Shown one piece after another: positions 1 through 11,530 of a DNA stretch of 64,000 nt. A program made the position numbers and the translations under genes. Origin of the DNA: JAWVFN01 sp963696625 (lineage in GTDB: Bacteria; Actinomycetota; Thermoleophilia; Solirubrobacterales; 70-9); contig CAVOKZ010000038.1 in NCBI GenBank assembly GCA_963696625.1, positions 173,707-237,706 of the forward strand, in the 5' to 3' direction. Within the stretch, counting starts at the first letter, position 1; each line of letters begins with the position of its first letter. The notes under the pieces are model-generated. The model had not been told where the DNA came from. It saw only the letters and a program-made list of their open reading frames with translations, and did not search any database.

Positions 1-8
1 GTCCTCGC

Positions 9-1103
9 ATGAAGCCCGACAGCGTCGACGCCTTTCTCGCCTTCGTCTTCGCCGGGTCGATCGCCTGGATGCTGGTGCCGACCGCCGAGTCGATCGCGCG
101 CCGCATCGGCGCCATGGACGTACCCAAGGAGCGCAGCCTCCACGACGTGCCGACCCCGAAGCTCGGCGGGCTGGCGATCCTCGTCGCCGTGCTCGCGGCC
201 GGCCTGATCTGGCTGCCGTGGAACCAAGACACCCGGGTGATTTTGCTCGGCGCCTTGGCGATCACGCTGGTCGGAGTCGTCGACGACGTCTACGAGCTGC
301 CGGCCCTGCCGAAGCTGCTCGGCCAGATCGGCGCCGCGATCATCCCCGTCGCGGGGGGAGTGAAGGTGGACACGACAACGCTGCCCTTCTTCGGCGGCTT
401 CGAGCTGGGCTGGATCGCAGCGCCCCTGACGGTCATCGGGATCGTTGCGATCATCAACGTGATCAACCTCATCGACGGCACCGACGGCCTTGCCTCCGGC
501 GTCTGCGCGATCTCGGCGGCAACGCTCTCGGTGATTGCGCTCTCGCTCGACCGCACCGAGGCCGGTGTGCTCGCCGCGATCACCGCGGGGTCATCGCTCG
601 GCTTCCTCCGCCACGGCTTTCCGCCCGCTTCGAGCTTCATGGGCGACACCGGCTCGAACCTGCTCGGCTACCTGCTCGCGATCACCGCGGTACAGGGCTC
701 GCTGAAGACCAACGCGGCGCTGGCGCTGGCGCTGCCGCTGATCGTTCTCGCCGTGCCGATCCTCGACACCGGCTTCGTCGTCGCCAAGCGCATCCGCTAC
801 CGCAAGCCGATCTACCAGGCCGACCGTTGGCACTTCCACCACCGGCTCGCCAACATCGGCTATTCGCCACGGCGCACATTGCTCTACCTGTACGGCTGGA
901 CGCTGATGCTCGCCGCACTGGCTCTGGCGCTGCGGTTCGTTCCCTACAGCGACAATCAGGGCAACTTCGACGCCTTCTGGTCCGTGGTCATGGGGGTGCT
1001 GATCCTTCTGGCGATCGCGGCCAGCATCTACGTCATCACCGCGCTCGAGATCCTCAAGTTACGTCGGCTACGAAGGTCCGATCGGCCCGACGGCCTGAGC
1101 TGA
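9..1103 (+). CDS. WecA/TagO-like undecaprenyl-phosphate sugar-1-phosphate transferase
   Basis: Polytopic membrane enzyme of the MraY/WecA (glycosyltransferase 4) family, expected to move a GlcNAc-1-phosphate-type group from a UDP-sugar onto undecaprenyl phosphate at the inner face of the membrane and so start a wall or capsule glycan. Visible family signatures are the Asp-Asp pair at residues 92-93, the NLIDGTDGLASG motif at 153-164, MGDTGSN at 211-217 and the HFHH box at 275-278; the rest is a series of hydrophobic helices. Its 364 aa is normal for the family. The HFHH box favours WecA/TagO over MraY. The ATG at 9 is close to the window edge, so the upstream context is unseen. It precedes the ATP synthase operon, a common actinobacterial arrangement. 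Confidence 0.9.
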   Translation: MKPDSVDAFLAFVFAGSIAWMLVPTAESIARRIGAMDVPKERSLHDVPTPKLGGLAILVAVLAAGLIWLPWNQDTRVILLGALAITLVGVVDDVYELPALPKLLGQIGAAIIPVAGGVKVDTTTLPFFGGFELGWIAAPLTVIGIVAIINVINLIDGTDGLASGVCAISAATLSVIALSLDRTEAGVLAAITAGSSLGFLRHGFPPASSFMGDTGSNLLGYLLAITAVQGSLKTNAALALALPLIVLAVPILDTGFVVAKRIRYRKPIYQADRWHFHHRLANIGYSPRRTLLYLYGWTLMLAALALALRFVPYSDNQGNFDAFWSVVMGVLILLAIAASIYVITALEILKLRRLRRSDRPDGLS

Positions 1104-1148
1104 GGGAACAAGTTATGCTCGCCGTCCTTTGCCGGGAGCTGATCTCGC

Positions 1149-1556
1149 ATGCCCACCGCCGCCATCGAAAGAGAAGAAATGCCCCTCCTGCGACAGCTCG
1201 ATCTGCTGCTGCTCGCGGCGGCGCTTCCGCTCTTTCTGATCGCCGGCTGGCCGATGCTCGGCTACGCCGTCGTCGCCGGCGCCTGGCTTGCGATCCGTGG
1301 TCTCGAGCTGCTGCTTACCCGCCGCACCCAGGGCGCAATCGAAACCGGTGACCGCCGCACCGCGATGGGGCTGATTGCCGCGACCGGCCTGATGCGCGCA
1401 TGGCTGATCGTGCTCGCGGTGCTGCTCGTCGGCCTCGCCGACAAGGACGCCGGGCTCGCTGCGGCGCTTCTCGCGCTCGTCGTCTTCAGCATCCACTTCG
1501 CCATCAACTTCTTCGGCAACCTCTTCAGCGAGGCCGAGCAGAAAGCGGCCCGATGA
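1149..1556 (+). CDS. AtpI-like small membrane protein at head of ATP synthase operon
   Basis: Protein of 135 aa with about four hydrophobic segments, placed directly before atpB and overlapping it by 4 bp (ATGA). Position and topology match AtpI/ATP synthase protein I, which assists assembly of the c-ring and possibly Mg2+ supply; the sequence itself is weakly conserved, so the name rests mainly on context. A second in-frame ATG at 1179 (residue 11) is preceded by the purine-rich GAAAGAGAAG and may be the true start, giving 125 aa. Confidence 0.65.
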   Translation: MPTAAIEREEMPLLRQLDLLLLAAALPLFLIAGWPMLGYAVVAGAWLAIRGLELLLTRRTQGAIETGDRRTAMGLIAATGLMRAWLIVLAVLLVGLADKDAGLAAALLALVVFSIHFAINFFGNLFSEAEQKAAR

Positions 1557-2482
1557 CGGCCAGGTTCAACGGCCTGAGCACGAAGATGAAGCTGCTTCTG
1601 ATCGGCGGCGTCTACTTCGGCGGCGTGATCGGCTTGCTGTTGCTGGTCGGCGACGCCGGCAAGAACGACGAGTTCCAGCCCCAGAACGAGTTCAAGCTCG
1701 AGAACTGGATCGACCTCCAGATCGGACCGCTCGACATGAGCATCAATCGCGCCGTGCTCTACCTGTTCCTCGCCAGCGCCCTGACGATCTTCTGCATGAC
1801 CTACATCGCGCGCCGCATGCAGATGAAGCCGAACAAGGTGCAGGAGACGGTCGAGATCGCCTACGACCTGACCAAGAACAACATCACCGGCGGCAACATG
1901 CCCCACGAGTACGCGGTCCGCTGGTTCCCGTTCGTCGCGACCCTCTTCTTCTTCATCTGGTTCTCGAACATGATCGGCTACATCCCGCTGCCGACCAATA
2001 CGCACGAGACCTTCAGCCTCTTCGGGGCGGAGATCCCGACCTTCGCGATCTACGCGGCGACGGCGAACATCTCGATCCCGCTGGCCCTGACCCTCGTGGT
2101 CTGGATCTCCTACCACGTCGAAGGGATCCGGGCCAAGGGCTTCTTCGGCTATCTCAAGAGCTGGCTGCCATCCGGGATCGAGGACATGCCGTTTGCGTTC
2201 AAGGCGTTCGTCTTCGCGATCGAGTGCATCTCGCACTTCGTGCGGTTGATCAGCCTCTCCGTCCGACTTTTTGCCAACATCCTCGCCGGGCACTTGCTGC
2301 TCTTGTTCATGGGCGGCGGGCTGGCGGTTCTGCTCGGCCTCGCCGCCTTGGGGGCGCTGACCTTCCCGATGGCCTTCGTCTTCTTCGTCTTCGAGGTCGG
2401 TCTGGTGGCCACGCTTCAGGCGTTCATCTTCTCCACGTTGACCTCGATCTACATCGGCGGCGCGGTCGCCGAAACTCACTAG
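1553..2482 (+). CDS. atpB: F1Fo ATP synthase subunit a
   Basis: Membrane stator subunit of Fo that forms the two proton half-channels beside the c-ring. The 309-aa product starts at the ATG overlapping the preceding stop codon. The essential arginine lies in the SLSVRLFAN helix (Arg238), followed by the conserved AGH. Several long hydrophobic helices are visible, with a polar N-terminal extension of about 50 residues before the first conserved segment. The open frame extends upstream of 1553, but that part is a shadow of the AtpI-like gene. atpE follows after 18 bp. Confidence 0.95.
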   Translation: MTARFNGLSTKMKLLLIGGVYFGGVIGLLLLVGDAGKNDEFQPQNEFKLENWIDLQIGPLDMSINRAVLYLFLASALTIFCMTYIARRMQMKPNKVQETVEIAYDLTKNNITGGNMPHEYAVRWFPFVATLFFFIWFSNMIGYIPLPTNTHETFSLFGAEIPTFAIYAATANISIPLALTLVVWISYHVEGIRAKGFFGYLKSWLPSGIEDMPFAFKAFVFAIECISHFVRLISLSVRLFANILAGHLLLLFMGGGLAVLLGLAALGALTFPMAFVFFVFEVGLVATLQAFIFSTLTSIYIGGAVAETH

Positions 2483-2500
2483 AAAAGGAGCTTGATTTAG

Positions 2501-2782
2501 ATGGTTGATGTCTTGATACCGATCGCTCAGTCGACTGAGGCGCTCACCGACACCGGTGTCACCGACGCCGGCAAGGCGATTGCCCTCGGCGTCGGCGCTG
2601 GGTTGGGCTCGATCGGCGCCGGTATCGGCGTCGGATTCATCTTCGGTAAGGAGATCGAATCGGTGGCCCGCCAGCCCGAGATGAAGGACGAGCTTCAGAG
2701 CATCCGCTGGCTCGGCTTCGCGCTGACCGAAGCGGTCGCCTTCTACACCTTCATCTTCGGCCTGATCGCCTTCTTCCTCTAG
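2501..2782 (+). CDS. atpE: F1Fo ATP synthase subunit c
   Basis: Proteolipid of 93 aa forming the rotating c-ring. It has two transmembrane helices, a Gly-rich first helix (residues 28-49) and a second with the proton-carrying carboxylate in the context ALTEAVAFY (Glu77), joined by the polar loop around ARQPE. A glutamate with no neighbouring Na+-binding signature suggests H+ coupling (inference). The N-terminus is about 20 residues longer than minimal c-subunits. An AAAGGAG ribosome-binding site lies at about 2483-2490. Confidence 0.95.
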   Translation: MVDVLIPIAQSTEALTDTGVTDAGKAIALGVGAGLGSIGAGIGVGFIFGKEIESVARQPEMKDELQSIRWLGFALTEAVAFYTFIFGLIAFFL

Positions 2783-2786
2783 GCCG

Positions 2787-3356
2787 TTGCTGCCGCTCGC
2801 TCAGATAGCTGTTGCCGCCGAGGAGACCGGCGGCGGGAAGTTCCTGGTCACCCCGGGCGTCGGCCTGATGATCTGGACCCTGCTGATCTTCTTCTTCACG
2901 ATGTGGGTCCTCTCGAAGGTCGCCTTCCCGCGGATCCAGGAGGTGCTCGAGAAGCGCGCCGCCGCGGTCCGCGAGAACATCGAGGCGGCCGAACGCCAGC
3001 GCGAGGAGTCGGACAAGATGCTGGAGGAGTACCGCGCCCGCCTCCAGGAGGCCCGCGAGCAGGCCGACGACATCCTCGCTCGCTCGCGCAAGGCGGGCGA
3101 GACGGCGAAGGCCGAGCTCGCCGCCGAGGGCAGGGAGCGCCGGGAGGAGATGCTCTCCCTCGCCAAGCGCGACATCGAGGCCGAGACACGGCGCTCCCTC
3201 GAGCAGATCCGCAAGGAGGTCGCCAACCTGACCGTGCTCGCGACCGAGAAGGTCACCCGCAAGTCGCTCGACGGCGAAGACCACAAGCAGTTGATCGAGG
3301 AGGCGCTGGGCGAGGTCGACTTCTCCGCCCTCGGTGGGGAGGCCCAGAAGAACTGA
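2787..3356 (+). CDS. atpF: F1Fo ATP synthase subunit b
   Basis: Peripheral-stalk subunit of 189 aa: one N-terminal membrane helix (about residues 24-45) followed by a long, charged alpha-helical region rich in Glu, Arg and Ala that dimerises as a coiled coil and reaches the delta subunit on F1. The start chosen is TTG at 2787, four bases after the atpE stop. The stop codon overlaps the atpH start (TGATG), indicating translational coupling. Confidence 0.92.
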   Translation: MLPLAQIAVAAEETGGGKFLVTPGVGLMIWTLLIFFFTMWVLSKVAFPRIQEVLEKRAAAVRENIEAAERQREESDKMLEEYRARLQEAREQADDILARSRKAGETAKAELAAEGRERREEMLSLAKRDIEAETRRSLEQIRKEVANLTVLATEKVTRKSLDGEDHKQLIEEALGEVDFSALGGEAQKN

Positions 3357-3889
3357 TGGAGGAGATCGCCCGCGTATATGCCGATGCCCTGTTCGAGTCC
3401 GGCAAGGACTCGAACAAGCTCGACCTGCTCCAGGAGCAGCTCGGGCAGTTCGCCGAGGCCCTCGACGAGAGCCGCGACATGCAGGTCTTCTTCTTCAGCC
3501 CCTACTTCTCATCGGCCGAGAAGAGCGACGGCATCGCGCGCGTCGTCTCGGGCGCCGAGCCCGAATTCGTCAACTTCCTCGAGCTCCTGGTCGAGAAGCA
3601 CCGGATGCCGGTTCTGTTCCGGATCAGGCGCCGCTTTGACGCCCTCTGTGCGGAGGAGAACAAGGAGCTGGCGGTGACGGTGACCAGCGCCGTCGAGCTC
3701 GACCAGGGCACCGTCGACCAGATCGGCGACGCGATCGCCAAGCAGACCGGCCGCAAGATCGACCTCGCGAGCAACGTCGACGATTCGATCCTCGGCGGGC
3801 TCGTGCTGCGCGTGGGCAACATGGTCCTCGACGCCAGCGTCCGCAACCAACTCGAGAAACTTCGAAAGAACGTCGCCACAGCGGCGTAG
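3356..3889 (+). CDS. atpH: F1Fo ATP synthase subunit delta
   Basis: OSCP/delta subunit of 177 aa that joins the b stalk to the top of the alpha3beta3 head. The N-terminus (MEEIARVYADALFE) is the usual delta helix, and the C-terminal domain has the conserved 'ILGGLVLRVGN' type segment. Start ATG overlaps the atpF stop by one base. A longer open frame begins at 2903, but its first part is a shadow of atpF. Not fused to atpF, unlike in mycobacteria. Confidence 0.93.
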   Translation: MEEIARVYADALFESGKDSNKLDLLQEQLGQFAEALDESRDMQVFFFSPYFSSAEKSDGIARVVSGAEPEFVNFLELLVEKHRMPVLFRIRRRFDALCAEENKELAVTVTSAVELDQGTVDQIGDAIAKQTGRKIDLASNVDDSILGGLVLRVGNMVLDASVRNQLEKLRKNVATAA

Positions 3890-3907
3890 GAAAGGGACAC
3901 CAGAGAT

Positions 3908-5560
<1,653 letters not shown>

Positions 5561-5629
5561 GCCGCTGGCCGCTGGCCGCTGGCCGCTGGAACTGAATCTC
5601 CGGCGACTAGCGACCAGCGACCAGCGACC
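5561..5629. repeat. Heptad-repeat hairpin element, copy A (atpA-atpG gap)
   Basis: The gap between atpA and atpG is almost filled by four tandem GCCGCTG heptads (5561-5589), a short spacer, and four GCGACCA-type heptads (5604-5629, one variant). The arms are complementary except for one A.C mismatch per heptad, so they can form a long stem. It is the inverted counterpart of copy B at 6566-6636. Confidence 0.85.
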
Positions 5630-5637
5630 TGTTTCTC

Positions 5638-6564
5638 ATGGCCACGCGCAAAGAAGTTCAGAGCAGGATCGCCTCCATCAAGAACGTTCATAAGATCACC
5701 CGCGCAATGGAAATGGTTGCCGCCGCGCGGCTGCGCCGCGCCGAGCAGCGGATCGAGGCCCTGCGCCCCTACTCCGAGCAGCTGCGCAAGATGACCCGCC
5801 AGGTCTCCGAGGCGGCGGGCAAGACCTCGAACCTGCCGCTGCTGCAGGAACGCGAGGACCAGAAGAACGTGGGCGTCCTACTCGTCACCGGCGACCGCGG
5901 GCTCGCGGGCAGCTTCAACTCGCAGATCATCCGCGCCGGGGTCGAGCGGCGCCGCGAGCTCAAGCGCGAGGACCAGGACGTCACCTTCTCGGTGGTCGGG
6001 CGCCGCGGCGCCTCCTCGATGCGATTCCGCGACGAGCCCGTCACCGACGACTACATCGGCTTCACCGACCGCCCCTCCTTCGCCGACGCGCGCACCGTCG
6101 CCACCGACCTCACGGCGAGGTACGCGGACGGCCACCTCGACCGGGTCGAGCTGATCTTCAACAAGTACGTCTCGCCGCTGACCCAGTACGTCTGGCGTCA
6201 GACACTGCTGCCGATCCAGGAGGCGGCTGTGCTCGGCGAGGGCGCCGATGCCGAGGAGGAGGCGGGGGAGGAAGAGGAGACCGAGATCGTCAAGGCCCAC
6301 CGCCGCTCGAGCTGGGAGTACGAGCCCGAGCCCGAAGACCTGCTCGCGGAGCTGATTCCCGAGTACTCGAACCTCTCGGTCTTCCGGGCGCTGCTCGAGT
6401 CGACCGCCTCCGAGCACGGCTCGCGGATGACCGCTATGCGCAACGCATCCGAGAACGCGAACACCTTGATCGAGGACCTGACCTTGGAAATGAACAGGGT
6501 GAGGCAAGCTGAAATCACCCAGGAGATCTTGGAAGTGGTAAGCGGGGCGGAAGCTTTGGCCTAA
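5638..6564 (+). CDS. atpG: F1Fo ATP synthase subunit gamma
   Basis: Central rotor shaft of F1, 308 aa. The N-terminal helix (RIASIKNVHKITRAMEMVAAARLRRAE) and the C-terminal helix (ASENANTLIEDLTLEMNRVRQAEITQEI) are the paired coiled-coil termini typical of gamma. An acidic insertion (ADAEEEAGEEEETEIV) lies near residues 203-220; extra gamma loops are known in actinobacteria and affect hydrolysis, but this one's role is unknown. The gene is flanked on both sides by heptad-repeat hairpins in opposite orientation. Confidence 0.95.
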   Translation: MATRKEVQSRIASIKNVHKITRAMEMVAAARLRRAEQRIEALRPYSEQLRKMTRQVSEAAGKTSNLPLLQEREDQKNVGVLLVTGDRGLAGSFNSQIIRAGVERRRELKREDQDVTFSVVGRRGASSMRFRDEPVTDDYIGFTDRPSFADARTVATDLTARYADGHLDRVELIFNKYVSPLTQYVWRQTLLPIQEAAVLGEGADAEEEAGEEEETEIVKAHRRSSWEYEPEPEDLLAELIPEYSNLSVFRALLESTASEHGSRMTAMRNASENANTLIEDLTLEMNRVRQAEITQEILEVVSGAEALA

Positions 6565-6565
6565 C

Positions 6566-6636
6566 GGTCGCTGGTCGCTGGTCGCTGGTCGCTGGAGGGC
6601 ATTTTCCAGCGGCCAGCGGCCAGCGGCCAGCGGCCG
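6566..6636. repeat. Heptad-repeat hairpin element, copy B (atpG-atpD gap)
   Basis: Four GGTCGCT heptads (6566-6595), a loop around AGGGCATTTT, then four CCAGCGG-type heptads (6606-6636). In the mRNA the arms pair fully, with one G-U wobble per heptad. The element ends seven bases before the GAAAGGAA ribosome-binding site of atpD. Its reverse complement aligns with copy A across both arms. Confidence 0.88.
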
Positions 6637-6654
6637 CTACTTGAAAGGAACAAC

Positions 6655-8085
<1,431 letters not shown>

Positions 8086-8097
8086 CGGCAGTCTCTG

Positions 8098-8511
8098 ATG
8101 GCCGGCGACACCCCGTTCAACGCAAAGGTCCTCACCCCCGAGGGCGAGGTCTTCGACGGCGCCGTGGTCCAGCTCTCGACCCGCACCGCGGTCGGCGAGA
8201 TCGGCGTGCTCGCCAACCACACGCCGACCATGGCCCAGCTGCGCCCGACCGAGCTCCGCCTTCATCTCGAGGGCAACGAGGTCAAACGGTTCGCGCAAGC
8301 CGAAGGCTGGCTCGAGGTCTTCGGAAACCACGCCCTCGTCCTCGTCGGCGAGGCGATCGCGCCCGAGAGCCTCGACACCGCACAGCTCAAGGAGCGGCTA
8401 TCGGCCGCCGAGCAGCGCCTCTCCGAGACCGAGGAGGGGACCGCGGCCCACAGCGCGGCGGAGACCGAGAAGGAGCGCGCCGAGGCGTTCCTCGCCGTCG
8501 CTGAGGGTTGA
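8098..8511 (+). CDS. atpC: F1Fo ATP synthase subunit epsilon
   Basis: Subunit of 137 aa with the N-terminal beta-barrel (FNAKVLTPEGEVFDGAVVQLSTRTAVGEIGVLANH) followed by a helical C-terminal region rich in Glu and Ala, which in this family can inhibit ATP hydrolysis. It begins 12 bases after atpD, and its stop overlaps the TTG start of the next gene (TTGA), so the operon continues into the peptidase gene. Confidence 0.93.
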   Translation: MAGDTPFNAKVLTPEGEVFDGAVVQLSTRTAVGEIGVLANHTPTMAQLRPTELRLHLEGNEVKRFAQAEGWLEVFGNHALVLVGEAIAPESLDTAQLKERLSAAEQRLSETEEGTAAHSAAETEKERAEAFLAVAEG

Positions 8512-9599
8512 GCTCCGACGCGCTGGAGCTGGCCCAGCGCCTGATCGCCTATGACACCTCGTGCTCCGATGGGCTGGGCGACGCCACCGCCTTCGTTCGC
8601 GGCTGGCTGACCTCCAACGAGATCGGCTTCGAGACGACCGAGGCCCGGGGCCTGCCGGTGACGATGGCCGAGGCCGGGGGCGGGGAGGGGCCGACCCTGG
8701 TCCTGCACGGTCATCTCGACGTGGTTCCGGGCCACGAGGATCAGTTCGAGCCCCGCCTCGACGGGGACCGCCTCCTTGGGCGCGGCGCCTACGACATGAA
8801 GGGCGCGCTCGCGGTGATGCTGCTCGTCACCAAGGAGATGCTCGGCCAGAACGCAGTCAGGATCAGGCTCGGGATCGTCTCCGACGAGGAGTCCGAGGAG
8901 GAGGACAACCGCGGCTCCGACGCGCTCGTCGACGCCGGTTTCGTCGGCGATTTCTGCCTCACCGGCGAGCCCACCGACCTCCAGATCGGGGTCCAGGCGA
9001 AGGGGGTTCTGGCGATCCGGCTCGCGGTCTCGGGCGTCGCCGCGCACGGCGCCACGCCGTGGCTCGGGGACAACGCGGTGTTAAAGGCGCTTGGCGTGTT
9101 CCGCAGCATCGAGTCATTACCCTTTACGCGCCAGAGCTCCGACCTCTTCGACCGGCCGTCGATCAACCTCGGCCGGATATGGGGAGGCGACGCGTTGAAC
9201 AAAGTGCCCGATACCTGCGTGATAGACGTCGACGTCCGCTACCTGCCCGAGCAGGACCCCGAGGCGATCCTCGAACAGGTCGCCGCGCTGCCCGACACGC
9301 GGGTCGTCTCGACCTTCCGCCGGCCGCCGGCGGTCGTCTCGCCCGAGTCTCCATACGTGCAGGCGCTCGGCGAGGCCGCGGCGCCGTACCACCCCGAGCG
9401 GGTGATGAGCGTCGGCCGCGATGGCGCCTCCGACGTCGTCTCCTTCCTCCGCGTCGGAGTCCCTGCGGTCGAGTTCGGCCCCGTCGGCGAGGGCCACCAC
9501 GGCCCCGAGGAGTGGGTCTCGGTCTCCTCGCTGGAGACCTACCGCAAGGCCCTCGGCGGTTTCGCCCGCGCGCTGCCGGAGGCTGCGAGCGATGGCTGA
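8508..9599 (+). CDS. M20-family metallopeptidase/deacylase (ArgE/DapE-like)
   Basis: Zinc-dependent hydrolase of 363 aa from the ArgE/DapE/CPG2 family. Visible metal-site motifs are HGHLDVVPG (His, then catalytic Asp), GRGAYDMKG (bridging Asp), the DEESEEED acidic pair, the GEPTD segment, and a final His in EGHHGPEEW. The dimerisation domain with GVAAHGATPWLG lies in the middle. The substrate cannot be named from sequence; an N-acyl amino acid or peptide is likely. Start TTG overlaps the atpC stop. Its 3' end overlaps the start of the LCP gene by 8 bases. Confidence 0.85.
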   Translation: MSSDALELAQRLIAYDTSCSDGLGDATAFVRGWLTSNEIGFETTEARGLPVTMAEAGGGEGPTLVLHGHLDVVPGHEDQFEPRLDGDRLLGRGAYDMKGALAVMLLVTKEMLGQNAVRIRLGIVSDEESEEEDNRGSDALVDAGFVGDFCLTGEPTDLQIGVQAKGVLAIRLAVSGVAAHGATPWLGDNAVLKALGVFRSIESLPFTRQSSDLFDRPSINLGRIWGGDALNKVPDTCVIDVDVRYLPEQDPEAILEQVAALPDTRVVSTFRRPPAVVSPESPYVQALGEAAAPYHPERVMSVGRDGASDVVSFLRVGVPAVEFGPVGEGHHGPEEWVSVSSLETYRKALGGFARALPEAASDG

Positions 9600-11528
9600 G
9601 CGCAAGAAGAAGCCCGCGGCGAGGAAGCCCGCGGCGAAGAAGCGAGCGGCGAAGAAGCCGCCCCCCCGCCGCCGGATGAGATCGAGGTCGACGACGACTT
9701 CCTCGAGGACATCGACTCCGAGATAGACGACATCGTCTCGGCGCCGACCGAGGAGCACCCCGCGCCCGAGGGGGCGATCGAGCCCGACGACCAGGAGGAC
9801 GAGGAGGAGGAATTCGAGGACGAGGACCTCGACGACGACGAGGACGAGGGCCACGACGAGCAGCCGACCCTGGTCGGCGGGCCGGCGGTCGGCGGCAACG
9901 GCGGCGGTGGAGGCGGCAACGGGCCGGACATCGCGGCTGCATTCGGGCGCCCGAGGCGGCGCTTTCCGCTCTGGGCCCGCTTTGCGACCGGCAGCTTCAT
10001 CATCGTCGTCGCGATCGCCGCGGCGACCGCCGCGAGCGCGCTGGTCTTCGTCAACGACTTCGCCAATGCCCTCGTCCACGAAGGGGAGGAGAACGAGCTC
10101 GAGATCCTGTATCCGGAACTCGACCAGGTGGACGGCGGCGCCCCCGAGACCTTCCTGATCATCGGCTCCGACAAGCGCCGGGGCTCGGCGGGCGTCGGCG
10201 TCAAGCACGGCCTCTCCGACACCACGATCCTGCTGCGCGTCGACCCGGACGCGAACGCGATCTCGCTGATGTCGATCCCCCGCGACCTCGAGGTCAGCAT
10301 CCCCGGATTCGGCACGGGCAAGTTCAACGAGGCGTACTCGTACGGCGGCCCGAAGCTGACCCTGGAGACCGTCAAGGCGCTGACCGGTCTCGGCGAGAAC
10401 GGGCTGCCGGGTGTCAACCACGTCGTCAACGTCGACTTCCTCGGCTTCGTCAAGGCGGTCGACGCGATCGACTGCGTCTACGTCGACGTCGACCGCCGCT
10501 ACTACCACTCCAACCAGGGACTCTCGGCCTCGGCGCAGTACGCCGAGATCAACGTGCGGCCCGGATACCAGCGACTCTGCGGCTACGACGCGCTGCCCTA
10601 TGTCCGCTATCGCCACACCGACAACGACATCGTCCGCGGCGCCCGCCAGCAGGACTTCCTGCGTGAAGCCCGCGCCCGGGTGCCCACCAGCAAGCTCTTG
10701 CCGGGCCTGAGCGGCAACAGCGAGCTGATCGACATCTTCACCAAGTACACGACCTCGGATATCGGCAGAAGCACGGCGACGGCGCTGCAGGTGCTGAAGC
10801 TGTTCATCGCGGCGCGCGACGAGCCGATCAAGGAGGTCCACTTCCCCGGCACCGTCGGCGCCACGGTCACCGTGACCCCCGGCCAGATGGAGCAGGCGAT
10901 GAGCCAGTTCCTCGGCATCGAGGGCTCCAAGGGCCCGCGCGGCTCCAGTGCCGAGCCCGTCGAAGGGGGAGCCCCGACGACCGAGGCGCCCCCCGCGGTC
11001 CAGCCTGGCAAGGCGGCCAAGGCCCCGGCCCAGCCCAAGCGGGCGAAGCCCTCGCCCGACGCGCTCGGCCTCGAGGGCGGAAACTTCGGCCGCGAACTGG
11101 CCCTGCGCGTCCACCGCAAGGAGAACGACCTGCCCGTCTACTACCCGACCACGGTCATCGCCGGCTCCGAGTACGTCCAGGCACCGCGCGTCTACTCGCT
11201 CGCGGACCCGGGCCTTGACCCCGATGAGACCACGGCCTACAAGTACGTGCTCAGGACTCCCGCGGGCGACTACTACGGGCTCCAGGGGCTGAGATGGAAA
11301 GACGCGCCGATCCTCGACGAGCCGCACACCACCAAGGAGTTCGGCGATCGCGAGTACAACCTCTACTACGACAACGACCGCCTGCGGATGATCTCCTGGG
11401 AGACCGACGACGGCGCCTACTGGGTCTCGAACTCCCTGCTGCAGACGCTGACCGCCGAGCAGATGCTCGCGATCGCCCGCGGCGCGACGCTGCTCACGGC
11501 GAAGCCGAAGTCGGGCAAGAAGGAATAG
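9592..11528 (+). CDS. LytR-CpsA-Psr (LCP) family wall-polymer transferase, frameshifted at a C7 run
   Basis: Membrane-anchored LCP protein expected to transfer a lipid-linked glycan to peptidoglycan. The reading begins at ATG 9592 with a Lys/Ala-rich N-terminus (MAERKKKPAARKPAAKK), must change frame at the seven-C run 9661-9667, then reads an acidic Asp/Glu stretch, one transmembrane segment (about 9960-10050) and the LCP domain: FLIIGSDKR, SDTTILLRVD, SLMSIPRDLEV and the Arg-rich YVRYRHTDNDIVRGARQQ. The C-terminal part resembles the extra domain seen in larger actinobacterial LCPs. One added C restores a single open frame. Without it the LCP frame has no start upstream of 10128, which would remove the membrane anchor. 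Confidence 0.85.
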
Positions 11529-11530
11529 AG

